Assembly: GCF_000281955.1 (NCBI RefSeq)
Contig: NZ_AKKF01000225.1
Span: 1 to 51,539 of the forward strand
Direction: 5' to 3'
Length of the DNA stretch: 51,539 nucleotides
DNA from: Caulobacter sp. AP07
GTDB lineage: Bacteria; Pseudomonadota; Alphaproteobacteria; Caulobacterales; Caulobacteraceae
The notes below the pieces were generated by a model, which was given only the letters and a program-made list of their open reading frames with translations, had not been told where the DNA came from and ran no database searches. Positions 42,241 to 50,478 of the stretch are shown one piece after another (positions within the stretch are counted from its first letter, which is position 1; each line of letters begins with the position of its first letter). A program made the position numbers and the translations under genes.

Positions 42241-42749
42241 TGCCAATCTTGCCCAAAGAAGGGGTGGTGAAGGAACTCGCGCCCGAGCCCGGCGATTTCC
42301 GCAAGGCCATGGGCAGCTTCGCGGCCGGGGTGACGGTGGTCACCGTCTGCCACGAGGGCCGGCTGGTCGGCACCACGGTCAGCGCCTTCAGTTCGGTGTC
42401 GCTGGACCCGCCGCTGGTCATGGTCTGCCTCAAGCGCGACAGCCGCACCCTGGCGGCCCTCAGCCAGGCCCGGACGTTCTGCGTCAACATCCTGTCGGTC
42501 GAGCAGGGCGACCTGGCCCACCGCTTCGCCAGGAGCGGGGCCGACGACCGCTTCGCCCTGACCGCCGTCGAGGCGGGGGTGTGCGGGGCGCCGGTGCTGG
42601 CCGGCTGCGCGGCGGCCGTCGAATGCGAGCTGCACGCCGCCCATGACGGCGGCGATCACGAGATCCTGGTCGGCCGCGTCCTGCGCGTCGTGGTCGACGA
42701 AGCCAAGGCCCCGCTCGTCTACGTGCGCGGCGGCTTTCTCAACGCTTAG
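42240..42749 (+). CDS. Flavin reductase, RutF/HpaC type
   Basis: A 169-aa small flavin:NAD(P)H reductase that would supply reduced FMN to the RutA-like monooxygenase. The N-terminal FRKAMGSFAAGVTVVT, the ISAFSSVSLDPPLV-like segment (here VSAFSSVSLDPPLV) and the C-terminal LVYVRGGF are the family's hallmarks. Its ATG shares an A with the stop of the M20 gene (TGATG), so translation is coupled. Presence of both components of a two-component monooxygenase in one operon is strong support for the assigned chemistry. Confidence 0.92.
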   Translation: MPILPKEGVVKELAPEPGDFRKAMGSFAAGVTVVTVCHEGRLVGTTVSAFSSVSLDPPLVMVCLKRDSRTLAALSQARTFCVNILSVEQGDLAHRFARSGADDRFALTAVEAGVCGAPVLAGCAAAVECELHAAHDGGDHEILVGRVLRVVVDEAKAPLVYVRGGFLNA

Positions 42750-42762
42750 GAAGGGCGGTTTC

Positions 42763-43575
42763 ATGACCTACGACGTACTCGACGTGAAGCCGATGACGCG
42801 CCGGATCGGCGCCGAGATCTTCGGCGTGGACCTGGGCCGGCCCCTCACGAACCGCCAGTTCGAGGAGCTGCACCAGGCCCTGACCCAGTATCAGGTGATC
42901 TTCTTCCGCGACCAGGAGATGGACCACGAGGCCCACAAGGATTTCGGCCGCAAGTTCGGCGACCTGGCCATCCATTCGGGCGTGCCCGGCATTGAGGGCC
43001 ACCCCGAGATCGTCGCCATCCACGCCGACGCCAATTCCAGGTTCGTGGCCGGCGAGAACTGGCACTCGGACCTGACCTGCGACCCCGAGCCGCCGCTGGG
43101 CAGCATCCTGCACATGAAGGTCCTGCCCGACGACGGCGGCGACACCTGTTTCGCCAGCATGTATGCGGCCTACGAGACCCTGTCGGACCGGATGAAGGCC
43201 TATCTGGAAGGCCTGTCGGCGGTGCACGACGCCAATCCGGTCTACAAGGCGATCTTCCCGGACATCGACCGCAAATATAATTGCTCGACCCACCCGATCG
43301 TCCGCACCCATCCGGTCAGCGGTCGCAAGAGCCTGTTCGTCAACCCGTCCTACACCACCCATGTCGCGGGCGTGTCGAAGGCCGAGAGCACGGCGGTTCT
43401 CAGCTATCTCTACCAGCACGCGTCCAACCCCGACTTCCAGGTGCGCTTTCGCTGGCAGAAGAACTCGGTGGCCTTCTGGGACAACCGCTGCACCTGGCAC
43501 CAGGCGATCTGGGACTATTTCCCCGACACCCGGACGGGGTTCCGGGTGACCGTGGCGGGCGACAAGCCTTTCTAG
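42763..43575 (+). CDS. TauD/TfdA-family Fe(II)/2-oxoglutarate dioxygenase
   Basis: A 270-aa non-haem iron oxygenase. The facial triad is H101-x-D103 (NWHSDLTC) and H246 (CTWHQAI), with R257 and/or R261 for 2-oxoglutarate. Members hydroxylate taurine, 2,4-D, alkyl sulfates, gamma-butyrobetaine and others, often releasing a leaving group such as sulfite. GGAAGG precedes the ATG. It is the last gene of the contiguous run beginning with the MFS gene. A second member of the family lies at 46241-47101, with low similarity outside the motifs. Confidence 0.92.
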   Translation: MTYDVLDVKPMTRRIGAEIFGVDLGRPLTNRQFEELHQALTQYQVIFFRDQEMDHEAHKDFGRKFGDLAIHSGVPGIEGHPEIVAIHADANSRFVAGENWHSDLTCDPEPPLGSILHMKVLPDDGGDTCFASMYAAYETLSDRMKAYLEGLSAVHDANPVYKAIFPDIDRKYNCSTHPIVRTHPVSGRKSLFVNPSYTTHVAGVSKAESTAVLSYLYQHASNPDFQVRFRWQKNSVAFWDNRCTWHQAIWDYFPDTRTGFRVTVAGDKPF

Positions 43576-43591
43576 TTCCTCGTTAAAACTT

Positions 43592-43692
43592 GTCATCCCG
43601 GGCGTAGCGAAGCGCAGACCCGGGACCGCCGGAAACGCATACGCTCAGGCGTCGGTCCCGGATCTTCGCGCTGCGCGCTCGTCCGGGATGAC
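43592..43692. repeat. Palindromic element upstream of udh
   Basis: Outer arms GTCATCCCGG and CCGGGATGAC and inner arms CCGGGACCG (43620-43628) and CGGTCCCGG (43653-43661) enclose variable loops. The same architecture is found inside ligD. It lies between the TauD gene and the uronate dehydrogenase gene and could terminate transcription. Confidence 0.85.
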
Positions 43693-43709
43693 AGCAAGGG
43701 GAGGGGAAT

Positions 43710-44531
43710 ATGGATCCGCACCACCGCCGCATCCTCCTGCTCGGCGCGGCCGGCGGCATCGGAAGCGCGATCCGGGACGGCCTGCGCGGCCGCTACGGCC
43801 TGATGCGCCTGGCCGACATCGCGCCGCTGGCGCCGGCCGGGCCGGGCGAGGAAACCGTTCACGCCGACCTCCTCGACATCCCGTCACTGGTGACGGCGAT
43901 GGCCGGGATCGACTGCGTCGTCCACATGGCCGGCGTGCCCGTCGAGCCCGAGACCAACGCCTGGGAGCAGGTCCTCCCGGCCAACATCGTCGGCGTCCAC
44001 AATCTGTTCGAGGCCGCGCGGCTGGCGGGCGTCGGGCGCGTGCTGTTCGCCTCGTCGCACCACGCGGCCGGCTTTCATCGCCGCGACGCGCCGACGGCGC
44101 AGACCCTGGTTCCGCGGCCCGACAGCTACTACGGCGTCAGCAAGGTGTTCGGCGAGGCCATGGGCCGGATGTACGCCGACAAGTTCGGCCTGCAGGTGCT
44201 GTCCCTGCGGATCGGCGCCTATCGCGACCGGCCGTCCGACCCCCGCCAGCTGGCGGTCTGGATCAGCCCTCGCGACATGGTCGAGCTGGTGAGATGCGGG
44301 ATCGAGGCCTCGGATTTCGGCTATGCGGTCGCCTACGGAGTCTCGGCCAACACGCGGAGTTTCTGGGATAATTCCCAGGTGGCGTTCCTGGGCTACGCGC
44401 CGAAGGACAATGCCGAGGCCTGGGCGGACGCGATCCTGGCGGACGGTCCGGAAGATCCGGCCGCCGCGCCGTTCCAGGGCGGCTGGTACTGCGCCAGGGA
44501 CTTCGTGGGCCAGCCGGAGCGGGTGGACTGA
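43710..44531 (+). CDS. udh: NAD-dependent uronate dehydrogenase
   Basis: A 273-aa extended SDR that oxidises galacturonate or glucuronate to the aldarolactone, first step of the oxidative hexuronate pathway. It has GAAGGIGSAI for NAD, catalytic S115/S116 and Y141-G-V-S-K145 (YGVSK), then NSQVAFLGYAPKDNAEA, which closely follows the Agrobacterium Udh pattern. It does not fit the surrounding amide-catabolic genes, and it lies between two copies of related palindromic elements. An ExuT-like carrier and a keto-acid hydratase at 4.4-6.5 kb may belong to the same physiological pathway. Confidence 0.88.
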   Translation: MDPHHRRILLLGAAGGIGSAIRDGLRGRYGLMRLADIAPLAPAGPGEETVHADLLDIPSLVTAMAGIDCVVHMAGVPVEPETNAWEQVLPANIVGVHNLFEAARLAGVGRVLFASSHHAAGFHRRDAPTAQTLVPRPDSYYGVSKVFGEAMGRMYADKFGLQVLSLRIGAYRDRPSDPRQLAVWISPRDMVELVRCGIEASDFGYAVAYGVSANTRSFWDNSQVAFLGYAPKDNAEAWADAILADGPEDPAAAPFQGGWYCARDFVGQPERVD

Positions 44532-44558
44532 AAGTTTCCACCGCCGCACCCCACGTCC

Positions 44559-44660
44559 GTCATCCCCCGCTTTATGCGGGGGACCCAAGCGGCGGTTGGC
44601 GTACCGCAAGAACGCGGCCGCAGGCCCGGCTTGGGTCCCCCGAACAAGTCGGGGGATGAC
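44559..44660. repeat. Palindromic element downstream of udh
   Basis: Arms GTCATCCCCC (44559-44568) and GGGGGATGAC (44651-44660), with internal stems GCTTTATGC-type and GGGACCCAAG/CTTGGGTCCC. About 90 percent identical over 83 bases to the copy at the right edge of the window (51457-51539), and more distantly related to the CCGGG-armed copies. Confidence 0.85.
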
Positions 44661-44686
44661 GACCTTATAGTGTGGATGGGGCGGCC

Positions 44687-45172
44687 CTACTCCCGCGTGA
44701 AGCTCTCCGGAATGATCGGGCTCACCCCCGCCTTGCCCCACAGCACGATCTCGTTGCCCCACGGGTCGCGGAAGGCGTGGTTGTAGCCGTTGAACTCGGC
44801 CCAGTAGTGGTCGCGCCACAGCAGTTCGGCGCCCAGGCCGACCGCCGTGTCCAGGATGCGGTCGGCGCTGTCGTCGTCGCCGATCAGCACCCAGATGCGC
44901 GGCTTGCGGCCGTCGGTCGACAGGTGGCGGGGCTCGACGCTGGTCGGCTCCGGATGGGGCCGGGCGTTGGCGGCCTTGAAGATCCCCAGGTGCAGGTTGC
45001 CGATCTCGCTGTCGGTCCCGTCGGGCTTCTTGAAGAACCCGCCCGGCACCATGCGGTGGTAGAGGCCCTCGGGGCGGGCGTCGTTCTCCCAGCCGAACAC
45101 TTCGGCGTAGAACTTGCCGGCGGCGTTCGGGTCTTCCGAGGCCAGGTCGACGAAGATCAGGGTGTTGGTCAC
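44687..45172 (-). CDS. VOC-superfamily (glyoxalase-fold) protein
   Basis: A 161-aa protein built of paired beta-alpha-beta-beta-beta units. The first begins LIFVDLASEDPNAAGKFYAEVF and the second ends FRDPWGNEIVLWGK, with the Trp-Gly-Asn-Glu feature of metal-binding VOC enzymes. Members include extradiol dioxygenases, epimerases and glyoxalases; none can be chosen. GTG at 45172 is supported by GGAGG 7 bases upstream. It sits in the same leftward group as an SDR and a TauD oxygenase but a repeat element separates it from the SDR gene. Confidence 0.82.
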   Translation of the reverse strand: MTNTLIFVDLASEDPNAAGKFYAEVFGWENDARPEGLYHRMVPGGFFKKPDGTDSEIGNLHLGIFKAANARPHPEPTSVEPRHLSTDGRKPRIWVLIGDDDSADRILDTAVGLGAELLWRDHYWAEFNGYNHAFRDPWGNEIVLWGKAGVSPIIPESFTRE

Positions 45173-45184
45173 GGGTGGTCCTCC

Positions 45185-45246
45185 AGAGCATTTTCAAGCG
45201 AAGTGGCCGCCGGTTCGCGTGAAGAAAATGCGTTAAAACAAAACTC
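45185..45246. repeat. GCATTTTC...GAAAATGC dispersed alphaproteobacterial element
   Basis: AGAGCATTTTC and, after a TTCGCG-type inner stem, GAAAATGCG then AAAACTCT form nested inverted repeats in the VOC-SDR gap. I recall near-identical sequences in many alphaproteobacterial intergenic regions, but could not check it here. The right end touches the SDR stop codon. Confidence 0.7.
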
Positions 45247-46085
45247 TAGGCAGCAAACGGGCCGTCGGGGAAGCCGATCGACAGGGTCAGGTCTTTCCAG
45301 GCGTCGATGTCGGCCCGCAGGGCGGCGGCCGCGTAGCCGGCGTATTTCAGGGCGTCCTCGCCCAGCAGCAGGTGCATCGGCGGGGCGTCGGCGTCGGCGA
45401 CCTGGAGGATGGCCTGGGCCGCCTTGGCCGGGTCGCCGGGCTCCGACCCGGCATGGTCGGCCATGATCCGTTCGGCGTCGCGGGCCAGGCCGTCATAGTC
45501 GGCGATCTTGGTGGCGACGACCGCCTTGGAGCCGGCCGAGAAGCCGGTGCGCAGGCCGCCCGGGGCGACGTTGACCACCTTGATCCCCAACTCGGCGACC
45601 TCGGCGGCCAGGGTCTGGGTCAGGCCTTCCAGCGCCCACTTGCTGGCGCAGTAAACGCCGGTGCCGGCCCAGGTGGCCAGGCCCGAGACCGAGGTGATGT
45701 TGATGATCCGCCCGGCCCGGCGGGCGCGCATGGCCGGCAGCACCGCCTTGAGCAGGGCCAGCGGGCCGATGACGTTGGTCTCGAACTGGGCGCGGACCTC
45801 GTCGAGCGAGGCCTCCTCGACCGCCCCGACCAGGCCGTAGCCGGCGTTGTTGACCAGGATGTCGATCCGGCCGGTGATCGCCTGCGCCCTGGCGACGCCG
45901 GCGCGAACCGCCGCCTCGTCGGTGACGTCGAGGATCAGGGCGTGGCCGCCCAGCCGCTCGAAGGCGTCGGCGTCCGGAGCCTTGCGCACCGTGCCGACGA
46001 CGACGTCGCCGCGCGCCAGGGCCGCCAGGGCGATCTCGCGCCCGAGGCCGCCGGAAACGCCGGTGATCAGCCAGGTTTGGGTCAT
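45246..46085 (-). CDS. Short-chain dehydrogenase/reductase
   Basis: A 279-aa classical SDR with TGVSGGLGREIAL at the N-terminus, NNAGYGLVGAVEE, catalytic serine in NITSVSGL and YCASKWALEG (Y-x3-K). The longer tail and KAVVATKIADYDG region resemble SDRs acting on steroids, retinoids or small ketones, so substrate is open. ATG at 46085 has AGGAG 6 bases upstream. The TauD gene lies upstream on the same strand, but a 126-base composite repeat intervenes. Confidence 0.88.
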   Translation of the reverse strand: MTQTWLITGVSGGLGREIALAALARGDVVVGTVRKAPDADAFERLGGHALILDVTDEAAVRAGVARAQAITGRIDILVNNAGYGLVGAVEEASLDEVRAQFETNVIGPLALLKAVLPAMRARRAGRIINITSVSGLATWAGTGVYCASKWALEGLTQTLAAEVAELGIKVVNVAPGGLRTGFSAGSKAVVATKIADYDGLARDAERIMADHAGSEPGDPAKAAQAILQVADADAPPMHLLLGEDALKYAGYAAAALRADIDAWKDLTLSIGFPDGPFAA

Positions 46086-46106
46086 GGAAACTCCTGGAAA
46101 CAAGGT

Positions 46107-46232
46107 CCTCCCCCTCTGGGGGAGGAGGCCCGAAGGGCCGGAGGGGGGAGGAGGCGGATGTTCGAACCTTACCGGCCCTTTCCGAATACTCCCCCCTCAG
46201 TCGCTCCGCGACAGCTCCCCCACAGGGGGAGC
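46107..46232. repeat. Composite CCTCCCCC/GGGGGAGC hairpin element
   Basis: CCTCCCCC and GGGGGAGG form a hairpin at 46107-46125 and GCTCCCCC and GGGGGAGC form another at 46214-46232, with CTCAGTCGCTCCGCGAC between. The element fills the gap between the leftward TauD and SDR genes and may end the TauD transcript. Confidence 0.65.
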
Positions 46233-46240
46233 ACTTAGGC

Positions 46241-47101
46241 TTAGTACGGCTTGTCGCCCTTCACCCACAGCCGGTGCATCGTCCGGAAGTACTTGGTGTC
46301 GTCGTACAGCGTGCCGGTGTGCAGGGTGCAGCGGTTGTCCCACATCAGCAGGTCGCCCTTGGCCCACTTGTGACGATAGACGAAGTCGTCGCCGGTCATG
46401 AATTCCACCAACTCGTCGATCAGCGCCAGCCCCTCGGGGCCGGGCTTGCCGATCACCTCGGTCACCGTGCCGGTCGAGGGCCACAGCGCCTTGCGGCCGT
46501 CGGCCGGGTGGGTGCGGATCAGCGGGTGCTCGACGTCGGGATTGGCCGCCTCCAGCTCCGGCGACAGGATCTGGGCCCCGAACTCGCGGGTGGCCATGAA
46601 GTGCTTGTAGCTGTGGTGCAGGCGCAGCGGCAGCAGCTCGTCCTGCTTTTCGGGCGACAGGGCGTTCCAGGCGGCGCAGCCGTCGGCCAGCAGGGTGTCG
46701 GAACCCTCGTCGGGCACCTCGACCGCATAGAGCATGGTCAGCATCACCGGCTGGGGCTTGTAGCTGTAGTCGGTGTGCCAGCCGACGCCGTCGTTGTGGG
46801 CGCCGATCGGCTTGCCGTCCACGACCCGGTTGCTGAGGATGAAGATCTTCGGATAGCCGGGCAGGGTGAAGCGGGTCTGGGTGTGGTCCTCAGGATCGCC
46901 GAACCGGCCGATGAACCGCATCAGGTCGTCGGGGGTCATGGTCTGGTCGCGCAGCACGATGGCGCCGTGGCGATGGAAGGCGGCGACCACGCTGTCGATC
47001 CTGGCGTCCGAGGCGGTGGGCAGGTCGACCCCCTGGATCAGCGCGCCGAAGCCGGGTTTCAAGTCCTGGATGGCGAGGTCGTCGGCGAGCGTCATGTCCA
47101 C
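46241..47101 (-). CDS. TauD/TfdA-family Fe(II)/2-oxoglutarate dioxygenase, second copy
   Basis: A 286-aa non-haem iron oxygenase with H109-T-D111 (GWHTDYSY) and H261 (CTLHTGT) as the triad and R273/R277 near the C-terminus for 2-oxoglutarate. It carries the strand HGAIVLRDQTMT and RTHPADGRKALW, usual for the family. It is divergent from the Rieske oxygenase gene; the 270 bases between them presumably hold shared control sites. GTG at 47101 follows AAAGGA by 9 bases; ATG at 47095 is the alternative. It probably acts in the same pathway as the Rieske-DODA-formamidase genes. Confidence 0.92.
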   Translation of the reverse strand: MDMTLADDLAIQDLKPGFGALIQGVDLPTASDARIDSVVAAFHRHGAIVLRDQTMTPDDLMRFIGRFGDPEDHTQTRFTLPGYPKIFILSNRVVDGKPIGAHNDGVGWHTDYSYKPQPVMLTMLYAVEVPDEGSDTLLADGCAAWNALSPEKQDELLPLRLHHSYKHFMATREFGAQILSPELEAANPDVEHPLIRTHPADGRKALWPSTGTVTEVIGKPGPEGLALIDELVEFMTGDDFVYRHKWAKGDLLMWDNRCTLHTGTLYDDTKYFRTMHRLWVKGDKPY

Positions 47102-47303
47102 GGGGCGCGGTCCTTTGGCGGTGTCTGAAGCAAAGCCTAGGCGGGGTCGCCGGACCCGTCTTGCCTGAGCGCGCCCGATCCCTTTCCGTGCGCGCTCGGT
47201 AAACTTCCCCTCGGCCGGAAGCTGCGCGTCTTTTGCTCATTTCCGCCCCAGAAGGCGGCGAACCCGCCCTCGCGCCGGGCGATGGCCAAGTTATCGTGCG
47301 CGC

Positions 47304-47372
47304 TGGTGCAAGACCGCCGCGCACGCCGCGCCTAGCCTTCGTATCGATCTCTCGAAGGGAGCGCTTGCACCA
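47304..47372. promoter_or_regulatory. 9-bp inverted repeat ending at the Rieske start codon
   Basis: TGGTGCAAG (47304-47312) is repeated inverted as CTTGCACCA (47364-47372), the last base being the A of the ATG. If paired in mRNA it would enclose the ribosome-binding site (AAGGGAG). An operator or leader role is possible; chance cannot be excluded. Confidence 0.3.
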
Positions 47373-48589
47373 TGGGCCCCAATTTGCAGGCAAGTCCGCC
47401 CGCCTCCGCATACCTGAACGACGCCTTCTTCGACGCCCTGTCGCGCTCTATGCTCGACGTCGGCTCGGCCGAGACCCTGCCGCCGGCCTGCTACACCGAC
47501 GCCGCCTTCTACGACTTCGAGAAGGAGGCGCTGTTCAACCACGAATGGCTGTGCGTGGGCCGCGTCGACTGGGTCAAGGCGCAGGGCGACTACTTCACCA
47601 CCACCATCATCGGCGAGCCGATCATCGTCACCCGAAACCGCTCGGACGAGATCAAGGCGATGTCGGCGGTGTGCCAGCACCGCGCCATGCTGGTGGCCGA
47701 GGGCCGGGGCAACACCCGCGGCTTCGTCTGCCCCTATCACCACTGGGTCTATTCGCTGAACGGCGACCTAGTGAACGCCCCGGCCATGGACCGCACCTGC
47801 GATTTCGACAAGAAGTCGGTGAAGCTGCCCACCTTCAAGGTCGAGGTCTGGCTGGGCTTCATCTTCATCAATTTCGACGCCGAGGCCCCGCCGCTGGCCC
47901 CGCGCCTGGCCGATGTTGAGGCGGCGATCGCCAATTTCGACCTGTCCAACGCCGAGGGCCTGACCCCGCCGATGACCGGCCAGTTCGCCTGGAACTGGAA
48001 GGTGATGTTCGAGAACAACAACGACGGCTACCACGCCAACAAGCTGCATCGCGGGCCGCTGCACGACTTCATCCCCAGCGAGCTGTGCAGCTTCCCCGAG
48101 GCGGGCGAGGGCGACGCCGGCTTCCTGCGCTACAACGGGACCACCCACCCTGACGCCAGCTTCAACCCGACCCAAAAGGCGGTGCTGCCGGTGTTCCCCA
48201 AGCTGACCGATGAGGACCGCAATCGCGCCACCTTCGCCAACATCCCGCCGACCCTGTCGCTGGTGATGACCAGCGACATGGTCATCTACCTGATCCTGCG
48301 CCCCACCGGCCCCGAGACCATGGAGCAGGACACCGGCCTGCTGGTCGCCCCCGGCGCCACCGAGACCCCCGGGTTCGAGGAGCGGCTGGAGATGATCATG
48401 ACCTCGGCGGGCAAGATCATCGCCCAGGACATGCATGTCGACGCCCTGGTGCAGCAGGGCCTGCGCTCGCGGTTCGCGGTGCGCGGCCGCTACAGCTGGC
48501 AGGAAGGCGCGCAGGTGCAGTTCAACCGCTGGCTCACCCCGCGCTACCAGAAGGCCTGGTCGGCGCTGAAGGCGGGAGCCGCGTCATGA
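47372..48589 (+). CDS. Rieske non-haem iron oxygenase, alpha subunit
   Basis: A 405-aa ring-hydroxylating-type oxygenase. The Rieske [2Fe-2S] centre is C101-x-H103 and C120-x2-H123 (CQH, CPYHH). The mononuclear iron site has the bridging D218, H221 and H226 in NNNDGYHANKLH, and D353. Such enzymes dihydroxylate or demethylate aromatic or quaternary amine substrates. No small subunit, ferredoxin or reductase is adjacent, so it resembles alpha-only (alpha-3) enzymes that borrow electron donors. The following extradiol dioxygenase gene overlaps by ATGA. Divergent from a TauD oxygenase. Confidence 0.92.
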   Translation: MGPNLQASPPASAYLNDAFFDALSRSMLDVGSAETLPPACYTDAAFYDFEKEALFNHEWLCVGRVDWVKAQGDYFTTTIIGEPIIVTRNRSDEIKAMSAVCQHRAMLVAEGRGNTRGFVCPYHHWVYSLNGDLVNAPAMDRTCDFDKKSVKLPTFKVEVWLGFIFINFDAEAPPLAPRLADVEAAIANFDLSNAEGLTPPMTGQFAWNWKVMFENNNDGYHANKLHRGPLHDFIPSELCSFPEAGEGDAGFLRYNGTTHPDASFNPTQKAVLPVFPKLTDEDRNRATFANIPPTLSLVMTSDMVIYLILRPTGPETMEQDTGLLVAPGATETPGFEERLEMIMTSAGKIIAQDMHVDALVQQGLRSRFAVRGRYSWQEGAQVQFNRWLTPRYQKAWSALKAGAAS

Positions 48590-49380
48590 GTCGGCTGCCC
48601 GTCGTTTTCTTCGGTCACGGCAGTCCGATGATCGCCCTGGAGACCAACGACACCACCCGGACTTGGCGCGCGATGGGCGAGGCGTTCGGCAAGCCCAAGG
48701 CCATTCTCTGCGTCTCGGCCCACTGGCTGACCCAGGGGGTCGCCGTCACCGCCATGGCCGCGCCGCGCACCATCCACGACTTCGGAGCTTCCTTCCCTAA
48801 AGCCTTGTTCGACGTGCAGTATCCGGCTCCGGGCTCGCCCGAGCTGGCGGCTCGCGTGGTCGAGTTGCTGGCTCCGCAGCCGGTGGCGCTGGACCAGCAG
48901 ACCTGGGGCCTGGACCACGGGACCTGGTCGGTGCTGAGCAAGGCCTATCCCGACGCCGACGTGCCGGTGGTGCAGCTCTCCATGGACGCCGGCAAGCCGC
49001 CGGCCTGGCATTTCGACCTGGCCCAGCGGCTGGCGCCCCTGCGCGACGAGGGCGTGCTGATCGTCGGCACCGGCAACATCGTCCACAACCTGCCGGCCAT
49101 GAACTGGGGCGAGCGCCACTGCGCGCCCTATGAGTGGTCACAGCGGTTCAACGACTACATCAAGCAGGCCATCGCCGACGACGCCCCGCAACGGGCGGTG
49201 GACTTCGCCTCCCAGGGCCAGGACGCCAGCCGTTCCGTGCCGACCCCGGATCACTACTGGCCGCTGCTCTACGTGCTGGGCGCGCGCCTGCCGGGCGACG
49301 CGCCGACCTTCGCCCCCGACCACATCGAGCACGGCTCGCTGAGCATGACCAGCGTCACGCTCGCGCCCGCGACGGCCTGA
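48586..49380 (+). CDS. DODA-type (4,5-DOPA-like) extradiol ring-cleavage dioxygenase
   Basis: A 264-aa class III/LigB-fold enzyme that cleaves catechol-like rings next to the hydroxyls. Candidate metal ligands are H11 (GHGSP), H46 (SAHW) and H223 (PDHYW), with H111 (LDHG) and H167 (NIVHN) near the catalytic site. Plant DODA and E. coli YgiD belong here. Start overlaps the Rieske stop codon (ATGA), which supports a sequence of hydroxylation then ring cleavage. A formamidase gene follows 13 bases on. Confidence 0.9.
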   Translation: MSRLPVVFFGHGSPMIALETNDTTRTWRAMGEAFGKPKAILCVSAHWLTQGVAVTAMAAPRTIHDFGASFPKALFDVQYPAPGSPELAARVVELLAPQPVALDQQTWGLDHGTWSVLSKAYPDADVPVVQLSMDAGKPPAWHFDLAQRLAPLRDEGVLIVGTGNIVHNLPAMNWGERHCAPYEWSQRFNDYIKQAIADDAPQRAVDFASQGQDASRSVPTPDHYWPLLYVLGARLPGDAPTFAPDHIEHGSLSMTSVTLAPATA

Positions 49381-49393
49381 CCCGGAGACCCCG

Positions 49394-50470
49394 ATGCCCT
49401 TCATCTGCGAACCCGGCCAGACCCGTCCCGACGTCCTGCCCGGCGCCCTGCACACCCTGCGCGCCACGCCCTCGACCGTGCACTGGGGCTATTTCGACCC
49501 GTCGACCGGCCCGTCGCTGCGCATCAAGAGCGGCGACCTGGTCTGCGCCGAGGCCATCACCCACCACGCCGGCGACGCGCCCCACCTGATGATGGACGAG
49601 GCGGTCACCCGGATCTTCACCGAGATCCCCGAGGCCGACCGCAACCCCGGCGTCCACATCATGACCGGCCCCATCTACGTGGAAGACGCCAGGCCCGGCG
49701 ACGTGCTGGAGGTGCGCTACCTGCGCATGGCGCCGCGCAACAACTACGGCTCCAACCTCGCGGCCAACTGGGGCTACCTCTACAAGGAGTTCGGCGAGAA
49801 GGAGCGGGTGACGATCTACGAGCTGGATCCCAACGCCAACACCGCCAGCGCCCTCTACGCCTACGACTTCCCGGGCAAGTACCTGATCCCCGGAACCATC
49901 ACCCATTGCCCCGAATGCGACCGCCAGCCGGCCCTGAACGGCGTGCGGGTGGCGGCTCGGCCGCACCTGGGCACCGCCGGGGTCGCGCCGGCCGTCGACG
50001 GCCGCGTCAGCACCATTCCGCCCGGCGCCCACGGCGGCAATATCGACAACTGGCGCATCGGGGCGGGGGCGACGATGTACTACCCCGTGCAGGTCGAGGG
50101 CGGGCTGTTCTCGATCGGCGACCCCCACGTGTCGCAGGGCGACGGCGAGATCTCCGGCACCGCCATCGAGAGCTCGCTGAACGTCCTGATGCAGATCGTG
50201 CTGCGCAAGGACTTCGAGTCTCCCGGACCTTTGCTGGAGACCCCAAAGTGGTGGATCGTCCATGGTTTCCACGAGGATCTTGATGTCGCCATGCGCGACG
50301 CCTCGCTGAACATGCTGACCCTGCTCAGCGACCATGTGGGCCTGTCGAAGAACGACGCCTATTCGTTGATGAGCGTGGCCAGCGACTTCGGCGTCACCCA
50401 GGTGGTCGACGGCAAGCAGGGCTGCCATGTGCGCATCCCGCGTGACATCTTTCCCAAGAAGAGCGGATAG
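49394..50470 (+). CDS. Acetamidase/formamidase family protein
   Basis: A 358-aa cytosolic amidase of the FmdA/AmdA family, which releases ammonia from formamide, acetamide or related small amides. N-terminal VHWGYFDPSTGPSLRIKSGD and the metal-linked HGGNIDNWRIGAG and SIGDPHVSQGDGE motifs are conserved. Its place right after an extradiol dioxygenase suggests it hydrolyses an amide split off from, or remaining on, the ring-cleavage product. The AraC regulator gene starts 8 bases after it. Confidence 0.9.
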   Translation: MPFICEPGQTRPDVLPGALHTLRATPSTVHWGYFDPSTGPSLRIKSGDLVCAEAITHHAGDAPHLMMDEAVTRIFTEIPEADRNPGVHIMTGPIYVEDARPGDVLEVRYLRMAPRNNYGSNLAANWGYLYKEFGEKERVTIYELDPNANTASALYAYDFPGKYLIPGTITHCPECDRQPALNGVRVAARPHLGTAGVAPAVDGRVSTIPPGAHGGNIDNWRIGAGATMYYPVQVEGGLFSIGDPHVSQGDGEISGTAIESSLNVLMQIVLRKDFESPGPLLETPKWWIVHGFHEDLDVAMRDASLNMLTLLSDHVGLSKNDAYSLMSVASDFGVTQVVDGKQGCHVRIPRDIFPKKSG

Positions 50471-50478
50471 GGCGCCCC

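Noticed and set aside
39132..42749. A normal uracil-degrading rut operon
   Set aside because: Only A-, B- and F-like genes are present. No rutC, rutD, rutE or permease is seen, and M20, TauD and TonB genes are added.
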